Shown: positions 1 through 5,497, numbered from the stretch's first letter. The stretch is DNA of 11,889 bases from DASPLH01 sp035627675 (GCA_035627675.1 DASPLH010000241.1:1-11889), one strand, 5' to 3'. A program made the numbers and translations. The notes: generated from the letters alone by a model not told the origin.

Positions 1-778
1 GGATGACGACGTCGCGCTTGTGCTCGACCAGTCGCTTCGCCTTCTCGATGACCATCTCGGCGACCTGCACGTGGCGGGCGGCGGGCTCGTCAAAGGTCGA
101 GCTGATGACCTCGCCCTTGACCGAGCGCTGCATGTCGGTGACTTCTTCAGGACGCTCGTCGATGAGCAGGACGATGAGGACGACCTCGGGATGGTTGGTG
201 GTGATCGAGTTCGCCAGGTTCTGCAAGAGCATGGTCTTGCCGGTACGCGGCGGAGCGACGATCAATCCACGCTGACCTTTTCCGATGGGCGTCAGCAGGT
301 CCATGACGCGGGCGCTGATGTTGTCGCGCACGGTTTCCAGCTTGATCCGCTCCTGCGGATACAGCGGCGTCAGGTTGTCGAAGAGGATCTTGTTGCGGGC
401 TTCTTCCGGCGACTCGAAGTTGACGGCTTCGATCTTGACGAGGGCGAAGTACTTCTCGCCTTCATGCGGCGGACGAACCTGTCCGCTGATGGTGTCTCCC
501 GTTTTCAGGTCGAACTTGCGGATCTGCGAGGGCGAGACGTAGATGTCGTCGGGGCCGGGAAGGTAGTTGTAGTCCGGAGAGCGGAGGAATCCGTAGCCGT
601 CGGGCAGGATTTCAAGCACACCCTCGGCGAAGATGTGGCCCTCTTTTTCGCTCTGGGCCTGCAGGATTTTGAAAATCAGGTCCTGCTTGCGGAGCCCGCT
701 GGCACCGGGGAGGTCCAGCTGACGAGCGATCTTTGTCAGCTCCGTTATGTTCTTTTCTTTCAATTCAGCGATGGTCAT
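1..778 (-). CDS. rho: Transcription termination factor Rho, N-terminal part (cut by window edge)
   Basis: Rho is a hexameric RNA-dependent ATPase that loads on nascent RNA and ends transcription. The first 259 codons are present and the rest lies beyond base 1. Residues 1-45 form the Rho N-terminal helical domain (MTIAELKEKN...). Residues about 49-120 are the cold-shock-like primary RNA-binding domain, with the GYGFLRS and DIYVSPSQIRKF signatures. The ATPase core begins near 140 with the P-loop APPRTGKT (175-182), where many Rho proteins have APPKAGKT, and continues with LLIDERPEEVTDM (204-216), a hallmark of the family. The ATG at 776-778 is preceded by AGGTG four bases upstream, which supports this start. 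The Q-loop, R-loop and arginine finger are outside the window. It lies 185 bases downstream of the probable omega gene on the same strand. Identification is secure; completeness cannot be judged. Confidence 0.96.
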   Translation of the reverse strand, partial: MTIAELKEKNITELTKIARQLDLPGASGLRKQDLIFKILQAQSEKEGHIFAEGVLEILPDGYGFLRSPDYNYLPGPDDIYVSPSQIRKFDLKTGDTISGQVRPPHEGEKYFALVKIEAVNFESPEEARNKILFDNLTPLYPQERIKLETVRDNISARVMDLLTPIGKGQRGLIVAPPRTGKTMLLQNLANSITTNHPEVVLIVLLIDERPEEVTDMQRSVKGEVISSTFDEPAARHVQVAEMVIEKAKRLVEHKRDVVI

Positions 779-914
779 GTTCACCTGCGGGAGTTGTGGA
801 CGGGAGGTAATTCGATTTGTGAAGAGTTCTCAGACTCGAAATTAAGTGTTTGGGAAGAATCTATGCCGCAGCGCAGAACGCGCGCGAATCAGGTAGGCCT
901 TTCGGTTACGCCGT

Positions 915-945
915 CGGAATCCCGGGCAAGAAGCCCGGAATCCCG
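915..945. repeat. Hairpin flanked by an 11/10-bp direct repeat in the omega-rho spacer
   Basis: CGGAATCCCG occurs at 915-924 and 936-945. Between and overlapping the copies, CCGGGC (922-927) can pair with GCCCGG (933-938) around a five-base loop. No T-run follows on either strand, so it is not a canonical intrinsic terminator. The rest of the 779-963 spacer shows only the rho ribosome site. It may be a small REP-like element or a processing site in an omega-rho transcript. Confidence 0.4.
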
Positions 946-963
946 TAGGGCCAAATCCTTGTG

Positions 964-1179
964 TTACGCAGCGCGGCGCTGAGCTTCGCTCGCGTTGGCC
1001 GGCTCGGTAAGAACGTTCTGACGGTCCTCACCCGCGATCCGGTTCAGGACCTCGTTCGTGGTCTCCTGAATGCGGGTGTTGGGCTTATGGAACTTACGAG
1101 TTGCCTTGGATGCAAGCTGGCAGAGCATATAACGGTTCTGGACAGTATGTAAAGCTTCAAAGACCTTATCAGAGCGCAT
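964..1179 (-). CDS. rpoZ: Probable DNA-directed RNA polymerase subunit omega (RpoZ-like), 71 aa
   Basis: Omega is a small subunit that clamps the beta-prime C-terminus and helps RNA polymerase assemble. This 71-residue protein has the omega-like core VQNRYMLCQLASKATRK (13-29) and, after a short linker, ETTNEVLNRIAGE (39-51). The pattern NR(Y/F)xL...A.KA.R followed by T..EVL.RI matches the first two helices of omega. The length is at the short end for the family. The start is well supported: AGGAG lies seven bases before the ATG at 1177-1179. It sits upstream of rho on the same strand, which fits a transcription-machinery role, although omega genes are often found next to gmk instead. The C-terminal 15 residues (TEPANASEAQRRAA) are low complexity. 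The gene is very likely real; the omega assignment rests on a short motif match and is moderately sure. Confidence 0.65.
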   Translation of the reverse strand: MRSDKVFEALHTVQNRYMLCQLASKATRKFHKPNTRIQETTNEVLNRIAGEDRQNVLTEPANASEAQRRAA

Positions 1180-1400
1180 GATCCTTCTCCTGATTTCCAG
1201 TCGCTTCCGGGAGCCGGATAGGGGAGCTAGCTGGTAATGATGAAACCGAAGTTCGAACAGACTCAGACCGTGGGCAGGTACGGCTCCTTGGTTTTACGCA
1301 GAAAACCACTCGTTGGATGCCCTCACTGCAACCTGAGTTGCTCAATTTTTCGGGTCGCCCGGACCGGGGAACGACCCCGCGTGCACCGGGCACCCACGCA
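1180..1400 (-). other. Leader region upstream of the omega gene, structured
   Basis: No protein gene is credible here; open frames in this stretch have no ribosome site and poor codon use. The DNA can form a nested hairpin: GGGTCG at 1352-1357 with CGACCC at 1372-1377, and CCC 1358-1360 with GGG 1366-1368. A smaller one pairs GCAAC 1328-1332 with GTTGC 1337-1341. If transcription from the 1559-1588 promoter reads past the hairpin at 1419-1439, this would be the distal part of a leader of about 370 nt for the omega gene. Confidence 0.35.
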
Positions 1401-1439
1401 CAAAAAACAAAAGCCGGACTCGTCGCAGAACGCGACAAG
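1401..1439 (-). terminator. Terminator-like hairpin upstream of the omega gene
   Basis: On the minus strand CTTGTCGC pairs with GCGACGAG (1432-1439 with 1419-1426, one G-U pair) around a five-base loop. After a six-base spacer comes TTTTGTTTTTTG (1401-1412). The spacer between stem and T-run makes it less than ideal. Its place between a promoter and the omega gene suggests either the end of a small RNA or attenuation. Confidence 0.45.
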
Positions 1440-1552
1440 ACTACAAACCCTCTTCTTCACATTAAGTTGTGATCGGGAGTCGGGTTCTGCCTGGCCCAGC
1501 GGTACGTGGGCTGGCAGCGGGACGGCCAACAGAACCGTCCGAGTCGCTGACA
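1402..1552 (-). ncRNA. Candidate structured small RNA or transcription-attenuation leader
   Basis: Read on the minus strand, this stretch starts just after a promoter-like sequence and ends in a hairpin plus T-run. It contains GGACGG/CCGTCC (1520-1525 with 1535-1540, nine-base loop). It also contains a bulged stem pairing 1487-1491 with 1513-1517 and 1494-1498 with 1507-1511 around an eight-base loop. An A-rich linker with a small CACA/TGTG stem follows, then the terminator-like hairpin. GACTCG near the 5' end can alternatively pair with CGAGTC inside that last hairpin, so a switch is possible. No match to 6S, tmRNA, RNase P or SRP RNA signatures was recognised. It could be an independent small RNA or the leader of the omega gene. 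Confidence 0.4.
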
Positions 1553-1558
1553 AGGCAT

Positions 1559-1588
1559 ACCTTAGCGACTTTAGCCCGAGCAGGTCAA
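1559..1588 (-). promoter_or_regulatory. Sigma-70-type promoter upstream of candidate RNA / omega gene
   Basis: On the minus strand TTGACC (1583-1588) is followed after 18 bases by TAAGGT (1559-1564). An A-rich run (AAGAAAAAG) lies just upstream, like an UP element. The predicted start is near 1552. It is the best promoter match upstream of the omega gene. Confidence 0.45.
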
Positions 1589-2105
1589 GCTTTTTCTTGC
1601 GTCTGTAAGTGACTGAAAATACTCAGGGCCGAGATGACCTGTGCGGCAAATTGGAGACGGTACTGAGGAACTGAGGCGCAGAGGGTCGGGCCCCCGCCCG
1701 GGTCGCCGGCAACGACTGGCATTCCGTCGCGGAGTGGCGAGTCGCGGGGTCGCGGCAGAACAGTCGTCCCTCTGGGACTCTCCAACCTCTCGGGCTCGGT
1801 ACCCAGCGCTGAAGCGCTGGGCTAGGGAACGGGTTGCGCCTCCGGCGCTCAACGGCATTAGCAGTTTCGTGGCCGACGGCTCAGATATTAGTAGCTCCGT
1901 AGCTTGACGGCCCAGAGACCTCGGTATTTCAGCAGCTTTATTTGTGACGGTCAGCGTGTGGCCGAAGATCCTGAAGGAGATATGCGCGAAGAAGAATATC
2001 TTCGTGCTCGAGTGAGTCGCCATCGCTATAGCGGTCGAGCAGCAAGGCTCTGAACTGCTTTGTCGCGCGGAACCTTTTGCCCCGCGCTGCCTTACTCCAA
2101 TGACA
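1589..2105. other. Long intergenic stretch without a convincing gene
   Basis: Frames are open on both strands but none has a good ribosome site. Part of the minus-strand frame encodes SAGGATRSLAQRFSAG, which is only the translation of the dispersed repeat at 1761-1849; the second repeat copy encodes nearly the same peptide. On the plus strand, a frame open from a TTG at 1904 contains an ATG at 1982 and stops at 2053. It could give a 23-residue peptide (MREEEYLRARVS...), but the GGAG before the ATG is only two bases away and codon use is unlike the neighbours. I regard the stretch as non-coding, possibly transcribed toward the terminator at 2106-2136. Confidence 0.5.
1761..1849 (+). repeat. 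Dispersed REP-like repeat, copy 1
   Basis: This aligns without gaps to 5342-5430. Two conserved modules flank a variable stretch of about 20 bases. The left module is near GTCGTCCCT..GGGACT. The right module is CCCAGCGCTGAAGCGCTGGG (1802-1821), a palindrome with 9-bp arms, followed by GGCTA(G/A)GGAACG and GCGCCTCCGGCGCT. Palindromic modules at fixed spacing in two unrelated spacers mark a mobile or amplified REP-type element rather than local duplication. Confidence 0.8.
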
Positions 2106-2136
2106 CAGGCGGGCACACGGGTGCCCGCCTTTTTTA
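2106..2136 (+). terminator. Strong intrinsic terminator, plus strand, with no assigned gene
   Basis: AGGCGGGCAC (2107-2116) pairs perfectly with GTGCCCGCCT (2121-2130) around the loop ACGG, and six Ts (2130-2135) follow at once. No T-run lies on the minus-strand side. No confident plus-strand gene precedes it, so it may end an unrecognised short transcript. Confidence 0.75.
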
Positions 2137-2156
2137 CCCCGTTGTCTTGTTGGCCG

Positions 2157-2213
2157 ACGTCCGGGGCTAAAGCCCTGGACGTGGACGTGCTTCGGCACGG
2201 CTGGAGCCGTGCC
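2157..2213. repeat. Double-hairpin REP-like element
   Basis: ACGTCCGGGGC (2157-2167) pairs with GCCCTGGACGT (2172-2182) around TAAA, with one G-T pair. A second stem, GGCACGGC (2194-2201) with GCCGTGCC (2206-2213), follows 11 bases later. Two adjacent hairpins in a spacer are typical of REP/REPIN-type sequences. No second copy of this exact element is in the window. Confidence 0.55.
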
Positions 2214-2224
2214 CCTTCCACCTT

Positions 2225-2270
2225 CGTCCCTACTGCGTGCGCTTTACCTGTACACCCGTGCCGTTGTATT
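2225..2270 (-). repeat. Duplicated 3' end of the Sel1 gene (downstream copy)
   Basis: Identical at 43 of 46 positions to 2327-2372, exactly 102 bases away. On the minus strand it again encodes YNGTGVQVKRT-Q followed by a stop (TAG here, TAA in the gene), so the tail of the Sel1 protein is repeated outside the gene. No reading frame leads into it, so it is not expected to be translated. Confidence 0.85.
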
Positions 2271-2273
2271 CCA

Positions 2274-2296
2274 CCCCATCAGCGGAGCTGATGGGG
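2274..2296. repeat. Perfect inverted repeat between the duplicated gene tails
   Basis: CCCCATCAGC (2274-2283) and GCTGATGGGG (2287-2296) form a 10-bp stem around GGA. No T-run follows, so it is not a classical terminator for the Sel1 gene, although it is the first hairpin after its stop. It lies between the two copies of the duplicated tail and could be an inserted REP-like element. Confidence 0.6.
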
Positions 2297-2326
2297 GCCC
2301 CGGTCCGCAGCACGCGGGCGGAACAG

Positions 2327-2372
2327 CGTCCTTACTGCGTGCGCTTTACCTGTACGCCCGTGCCGTTGTACT
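2327..2372 (-). repeat. Duplicated 3' end of the Sel1 gene (copy within the gene)
   Basis: This is the partner of 2225-2270 and includes the last 13 codons and the stop of the Sel1-repeat gene. The three differences are at 2332, 2356 and 2371; within the coding part they keep the same amino acids and a stop codon. Confidence 0.85.
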
Positions 2373-3087
2373 GCGGAAGCGCCTTTGTACGCTCGAGGAA
2401 CTCGGGCAGGTACATCAGCGTGCGCCGGGCTACGAGGTAGCCGCGGCGCGAGGCTTCCGAGAGCCAGCGCAGGGCGGCCTCGATGTCGCGATTGACACCG
2501 TGTCCGTCGTAGTACATCAGTCCGACGGCGAACTGGGCTTCGGGATCGCCGAGGTGCGCGGCGCGCGAGTAGAACACGAAGGCCTGGGCGTAATCCCGGT
2601 CGACGCCGCGTCCGCTGTAAAACATCTTGCCGAGATGAACGAGAGCTCCGGCGCTGCCGTGGTCGGCGGCGCGACGGTACCAGGCGACGGCCTGCGCGAG
2701 GTCGGCCGTGGTGCCGATGCCGCTTTCGAGGCACTGCGCGTAGGCTTCTTCGGCCTCGGCATGACCCTGCTTGGCTGCGCGGCGGAACCATTTGAGCGCC
2801 GTGATGTCGTCCTTGGCGACGCCTTCGCCGCGGCGGAACAGGTAAGCGAGGAGATACTGCGCTTCGGCGCTGCCGGACTCGGCGGCGCGCTTGAACCACT
2901 CGGCGGACTGGGCCGAATCGGACTTGTAGGTCTTGTAGAGTTCCGCGAGCCGGCACTGTCCCTCGGCATCGCCTCGGTTAGCAAGTTGTTCGTAGGTTCG
3001 AAACGCGGTTTCGAGGTCTTTGCGCTCCAGAGCAATCCGGGCGCGCTCGTGGAGGGTCTTTACTTCCAACAAAACGGGGCTGGCCAC
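2332..3087 (-). CDS. Sel1-repeat (SLR) protein, 251 aa
   Basis: Sel1 repeats are TPR-like helix pairs that act as protein-binding scaffolds; the partner cannot be told from sequence. Five repeats start near residues 39, 72, 108, 144 and 180, the last four at an exact 36-residue spacing. Each has the form G.AEAQ..LA.(L/M)(Y/F)..G.GV..D...A..W...AA..G. Before them is a helical segment (1-38, TPR-like) and after them a short basic tail ending VQVKRTQ. There is no signal peptide or membrane segment, so it is probably cytoplasmic. The start is GTG at 3085-3087, with AAGGAG nine bases upstream; no better ATG exists. It follows yifB at about 140 bases on the same strand and may share its transcript through the small ORF between them. 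The 3' end is duplicated 102 bases downstream. Confidence 0.88.
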   Translation of the reverse strand: MASPVLLEVKTLHERARIALERKDLETAFRTYEQLANRGDAEGQCRLAELYKTYKSDSAQSAEWFKRAAESGSAEAQYLLAYLFRRGEGVAKDDITALKWFRRAAKQGHAEAEEAYAQCLESGIGTTADLAQAVAWYRRAADHGSAGALVHLGKMFYSGRGVDRDYAQAFVFYSRAAHLGDPEAQFAVGLMYYDGHGVNRDIEAALRWLSEASRRGYLVARRTLMYLPEFLERTKALPQYNGTGVQVKRTQ

Positions 3088-3093
3088 TAACTT

Positions 3094-3231
3094 CTACTCC
3101 TTCTTGTCCTCGAGGCCTTGCGGTCCCCTGGACGCGTTGCGGGCGTCACCGATGCACGGCTTGCTCGCCGCGGTCGGATCTGCCGTTGCTTCCTCCGGCT
3201 TGCGCCGGGCACTGACACTCGCCTGACTCAA
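3094..3231 (-). CDS. Possible small ORF, 45 aa, overlapping the yifB stop
   Basis: Not recognised as any family. The frame begins with TTG overlapping the yifB stop as TTGA and ends with TAG at 3094-3096, six bases before the GTG start of the Sel1 gene. Its stop therefore lies just after the AAGGAG that serves that gene. The product would be hydrophilic, with SARRKPEEATADPTAAS in the first half, a single Cys, and RGPQGLEDKKE at the end. Third codon positions are strongly G/C, as in neighbouring genes, and it fills the yifB-Sel1 gap exactly, which argues for coding. Against it are the TTG start, the lack of a ribosome site (it would depend on reinitiation after yifB) and the missing homology. 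It could instead be the shifted remains of a longer gene. Confidence 0.4.
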   Translation of the reverse strand: MSQASVSARRKPEEATADPTAASKPCIGDARNASRGPQGLEDKKE

Positions 3232-4775
3232 GCCCAGTACGTTCGATCGAGCGTGCGGTACTGGATGGCCTCGGCGATGTGCTTCACTTCTATTCCCGGC
3301 GCGCTCTCGAGGTCGGCGATGGTGCGCGCCACCTTGAGGATGCGGTCGTGAGCGCGAGCGCTGAGTCCCTGCTGCGTCATGGCGCGCTCGAGGAGGCGCT
3401 CGCAGTCAGGTGACAGCTCGCAGAACTTGCGGATATGGCGCGACGACATCTGCGCGTTGGAAAAAATCTTCTCCCCGGCGGCGCGGAAGCGGGCAAGCTG
3501 CACATCGCGGGCGCGCAGGACGCGGGCGCGGATTTCGGCCGAACCCTCGGGGACAACGCCGCCGCGCAGTTCCTTGTAGTTCACGGCGGGGACATCGATG
3601 TGGATGTCGATGCGGTCGAGCAGAGGGCCGCTGATCTTGGAAACGTAGCGCTGCATCATCATCGGCGAGCAATGGCACTCGCGCGTGCGGTCGTTGAAGT
3701 ATCCGCAGGGACACGGGTTCATGGCGGCCGCGAGCATGAAGCGCGCGGGGAACGTCAGCGACATCGCCGCCCGTGAGATGCAGACCGTCCCGTCTTCCAA
3801 CGGCTGGCGCATGACTTCCAGGACGTTGCGCGGAAACTCCGGCAGTTCGTCGAGGAAGAGCACGCCGTTGTGCGCCAGCGAAACCTCGCCGGGGCGCGGG
3901 ATGGCTCCGCCGCCAATCATGCCGGCGTCGCTGATGGTGTGGTGCGGCGAGCGATACGGACGGATGCCGACGAGTCCGGCGCCGGGGTCGAGCACGCCGG
4001 CCACGCTGTGAATCTTGGTGGTCTCGAGTGCCTCTTCGAAAGTGAACGGCGGCAGGATGGTCGGGATCCGTTTCGCCAGCATGGTCTTGCCGCTGCCGGG
4101 AGGCCCGATCATCAGGATGTTGTGTCCGCCGGCGCAGGAGACTTCGATGGCACGCTTGGCGGTGTGCTGTCCGCGCACGTCCTTGAAATCCACGACGGAC
4201 TGCTCGGAGTGCGTAAGCAGGGCGGCCCGATCCATCTCGACCGGCCTGGTTCCGTTGCCGGTGTTGAGGAGGTGCACGACGTCCATGAGCGTGCGCACGG
4301 GATACACGCGGACGCCTTCGACGACCGCTGCCTCACGCGCGTTCAACTCGGGAACGAGAAGGTTCGTGATCTTCTTATCGCGTGCGGCGACGGCGATGGG
4401 AAGCGCGCCGCGGACGGGCCGCAGGCCCCCGTCGAGCGAGAGTTCGCCCACGACGACGTAGTCGTTCAGCTCTTTCCTGGTGAGGGCTCCGTACGCGCCG
4501 AGGATGCCGAGCGCCATGGGAAGGTCGAAGCCGCTGCCTTCCTTCTTCAGATCCGCCGGGGCCAGGTTGATCGTGATGTGCGTGGGCGGAATGTCGTAGC
4601 CGCAGTTCTTCAATGCGGCGCGGACGCGCTCCCGGCTTTCGCGCACGGCGGCGTCGGGGAGCCCAACGGTCGTGAAGCGGTCTTCGTTGAGCTTCACTCC
4701 GGAGACATCCACCTCGACATCGACGAGGTTGGCGTCGATGCCGTACACGGCCGCGCTGAGCGTCTTGAAGAGCAT
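3228..4775 (-). CDS. comM: YifB/ComM family Mg-chelatase-like AAA+ ATPase
   Basis: ComM-type proteins are hexameric helicases that extend branch migration when transformed DNA recombines into the chromosome; YifB is the E. coli name. The 515-residue product matches the usual length of about 500-515. The N-terminal part (1-170) is the Lon-protease-like/S5-fold domain beginning MLFKTLSAAVYGIDA. Then comes the Mg-chelatase ATPase domain with Walker A GPPGSGKT (224-231), the family motif YRSPHHTISDAGMIGG (274-289) and Walker B VLFLDE (305-310). A four-Cys cluster, CPCGYF...CHC (355, 357, 367, 369), is typical of the family. The C-terminal Mg_chelatase_C domain follows from about 415. I chose the ATG at 4773-4775 because family members begin at this point; an in-frame GTG at 4812-4814 would add 13 residues. 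Neither start has a clear ribosome site, and GGCGGA/TCCGCC just before the ATG can fold. Confidence 0.93.
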   Translation of the reverse strand: MLFKTLSAAVYGIDANLVDVEVDVSGVKLNEDRFTTVGLPDAAVRESRERVRAALKNCGYDIPPTHITINLAPADLKKEGSGFDLPMALGILGAYGALTRKELNDYVVVGELSLDGGLRPVRGALPIAVAARDKKITNLLVPELNAREAAVVEGVRVYPVRTLMDVVHLLNTGNGTRPVEMDRAALLTHSEQSVVDFKDVRGQHTAKRAIEVSCAGGHNILMIGPPGSGKTMLAKRIPTILPPFTFEEALETTKIHSVAGVLDPGAGLVGIRPYRSPHHTISDAGMIGGGAIPRPGEVSLAHNGVLFLDELPEFPRNVLEVMRQPLEDGTVCISRAAMSLTFPARFMLAAAMNPCPCGYFNDRTRECHCSPMMMQRYVSKISGPLLDRIDIHIDVPAVNYKELRGGVVPEGSAEIRARVLRARDVQLARFRAAGEKIFSNAQMSSRHIRKFCELSPDCERLLERAMTQQGLSARAHDRILKVARTIADLESAPGIEVKHIAEAIQYRTLDRTYWA

Positions 4776-4885
4776 AACGGGCGGAAAGACTCCGCCACGA
4801 TTACTGTCGCCCACGGTCGGCCAAAGGGGATGTGTTCACGGTCACAGGCGGATGTGAGCTGGAATTGCCGGGTTCGAGGGGACTA

Positions 4886-4925
4886 CCCCACGTTAGCTCC
4901 GCCTGCGGCTCCGCGGAACGTGGGG
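4886..4925. repeat. CCCCAC...GTGGGGCACC hairpin repeat, copy A
   Basis: CCCCACGTT (4886-4894) pairs with AACGTGGGG (4917-4925), with a GC-rich 22-base interior. The outer sequence and the following GGGGCACC are shared with the hairpin at 5498-5534, while the interiors differ. The pattern suggests a small dispersed palindromic family. Confidence 0.6.
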
Positions 4926-4983
4926 CACCCGGGAGATATGGATGCGCGCTGCGCGCGCGATTTAGGTGTTTCGCTCCTAAGAT

Positions 4984-5008
4984 GGGCGCGCAAAATCTTG
5001 GCGCGCCC
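4984..5008. repeat. GC-rich inverted repeat downstream of the CxxC gene
   Basis: GGGCGCGC (4984-4991) and GCGCGCCC (5001-5008) form a perfect 8-bp stem with a nine-base loop. It lies about 110 bases after the stop of the 58-residue gene on the minus strand. There is no T-run, so a terminator role is doubtful. Confidence 0.45.
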
Positions 5009-5079
5009 AGTCGCTCAACATGACAAGGCTAGTTCCAGTCGCTCAACAGCCAGTTCCAGTCACGCAACGTGACAAGCTA
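5007..5079. repeat. Three degenerate short tandem repeats
   Basis: Copies begin at 5007, 5035 and 5056 with CCAGTC(G/A)C(T/G)CAAC. Copies 1 and 3 also share (A/G)TGACAAG(G)CTA (5007-5031 and 5056-5079), whereas copy 2 is cut short after CAAC. The spacings of 28 and 21 bases are irregular, so this is not a CRISPR array. Confidence 0.55.
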
Positions 5080-5117
5080 AGCGGCGTCTTGCCTACAACG
5101 GGATCTTCGTCAGAAAC

Positions 5118-5294
5118 CTATGCGGCGTCTTCGTCGTCGCGGGCGAAGCTCACGGTGCTTCCGCCGCTGACGGCGGGTTCGCTGCTGACGGGAATGCAGG
5201 GTTGTTCGTCCGTGGGGTTGACCATGCCGCAACGGCTACAGACGAATATGCTGTCTTCTTCGCGTAGGAATGCCTGGTGATGTAAGAGGTCCAT
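5118..5294 (-). CDS. Small CxxC (zinc-ribbon-like) protein, 58 aa
   Basis: Not recognised as a named family. The protein begins MDLLHHQAFLREEDSIFVCS. Cys19-x2-Cys22 with a third Cys at 33 (CSRCGMVNPTDEQPC) and two His at 5-6 could bind zinc. The motif with a preceding hydrophobic strand (IFVC) looks like half a zinc ribbon. The second half is Ser/Gly-rich and the tail is acidic (RDDEDAA). Strong G/C preference at third positions and a clean ATG-to-TAG frame support a real gene. The weak point is the start: the 20 bases before the ATG at 5292-5294 are pyrimidine-rich, with no ribosome site, and the repeat at 5342-5430 lies a short way upstream. It is isolated between repeat-rich spacers, downstream of the thiolase on the same strand. 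Confidence 0.55.
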   Translation of the reverse strand: MDLLHHQAFLREEDSIFVCSRCGMVNPTDEQPCIPVSSEPAVSGGSTVSFARDDEDAA

Positions 5295-5341
5295 AGAGTT
5301 TGAGAGGGCGAAGAGGCTTCTTCTGTTGGCTGGCGGGCGAA

Positions 5342-5430
5342 CGGTCGTCCCTACGGGACTTGGACTTCGGTGCGATCTGGTTCCCAGCGCTGAAGCGCTG
5401 GGCTAAGGAACGATTCGCGCCTCCGGCGCT
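5342..5430 (+). repeat. Dispersed REP-like repeat, copy 2
   Basis: This is the partner of 1761-1849 at the same 89-bp length. The palindromic core CCCAGCGCTGAAGCGCTGGG is at 5383-5402 and GCGCCTCCGGCGCT is at 5417-5430. On the minus strand it spells SAGGANRSLAQRFSAG inside a spurious open frame. It lies between the thiolase stop and the CxxC gene start. Confidence 0.8.
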
Positions 5431-5497
5431 ATAGGAGCTTGCAACCGTGCTGGTCGCCGGTGTCCCAAACAGGTCTGCCCCGAACGGAGACAACAAT

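Larger units (their letters stand above)
4776..5117. other. Repeat-bearing spacer between the CxxC gene and yifB
   Basis: No gene is supported here. The stretch contains the 4886-4925 hairpin, the 4984-5008 inverted repeat and the triple repeat from 5007. No convincing promoter for yifB was found. Open frames crossing it on the plus strand are continuations of the antisense frame of yifB. Confidence 0.5.

Noticed and set aside
20..982. Long plus-strand open frame (320 codons) opposite rho
   Set aside because: It is the antisense shadow of rho, whose minus-strand frame carries the unmistakable Rho domains; high GC makes such mirror frames long.
1402..1552. 6S RNA, tmRNA, RNase P RNA or SRP RNA
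   Set aside because: None of the signature sequences of these RNAs was recognised; only a generic structured RNA can be supported.
1571..2221. 216-codon minus-strand frame
   Set aside because: It runs through the dispersed repeat and encodes SAGGATRSLAQRFSAG, repeated at the second repeat copy. It has no ribosome site and no recognisable domain. A shorter start inside it (MATHSSTKIFFFAH...) has G/C-rich third positions, but the frame still ends in repeat sequence.
2209..3090. 293-codon plus-strand frame
   Set aside because: Antisense of the Sel1-repeat gene, whose 36-residue repeats are clear on the minus strand.
3870..5072. 400-codon plus-strand frame
   Set aside because: Antisense of yifB/comM, extended into the repeat-rich spacer.
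5007..5079. CRISPR array
   Set aside because: Only three degenerate copies with uneven short spacing and no cas genes.
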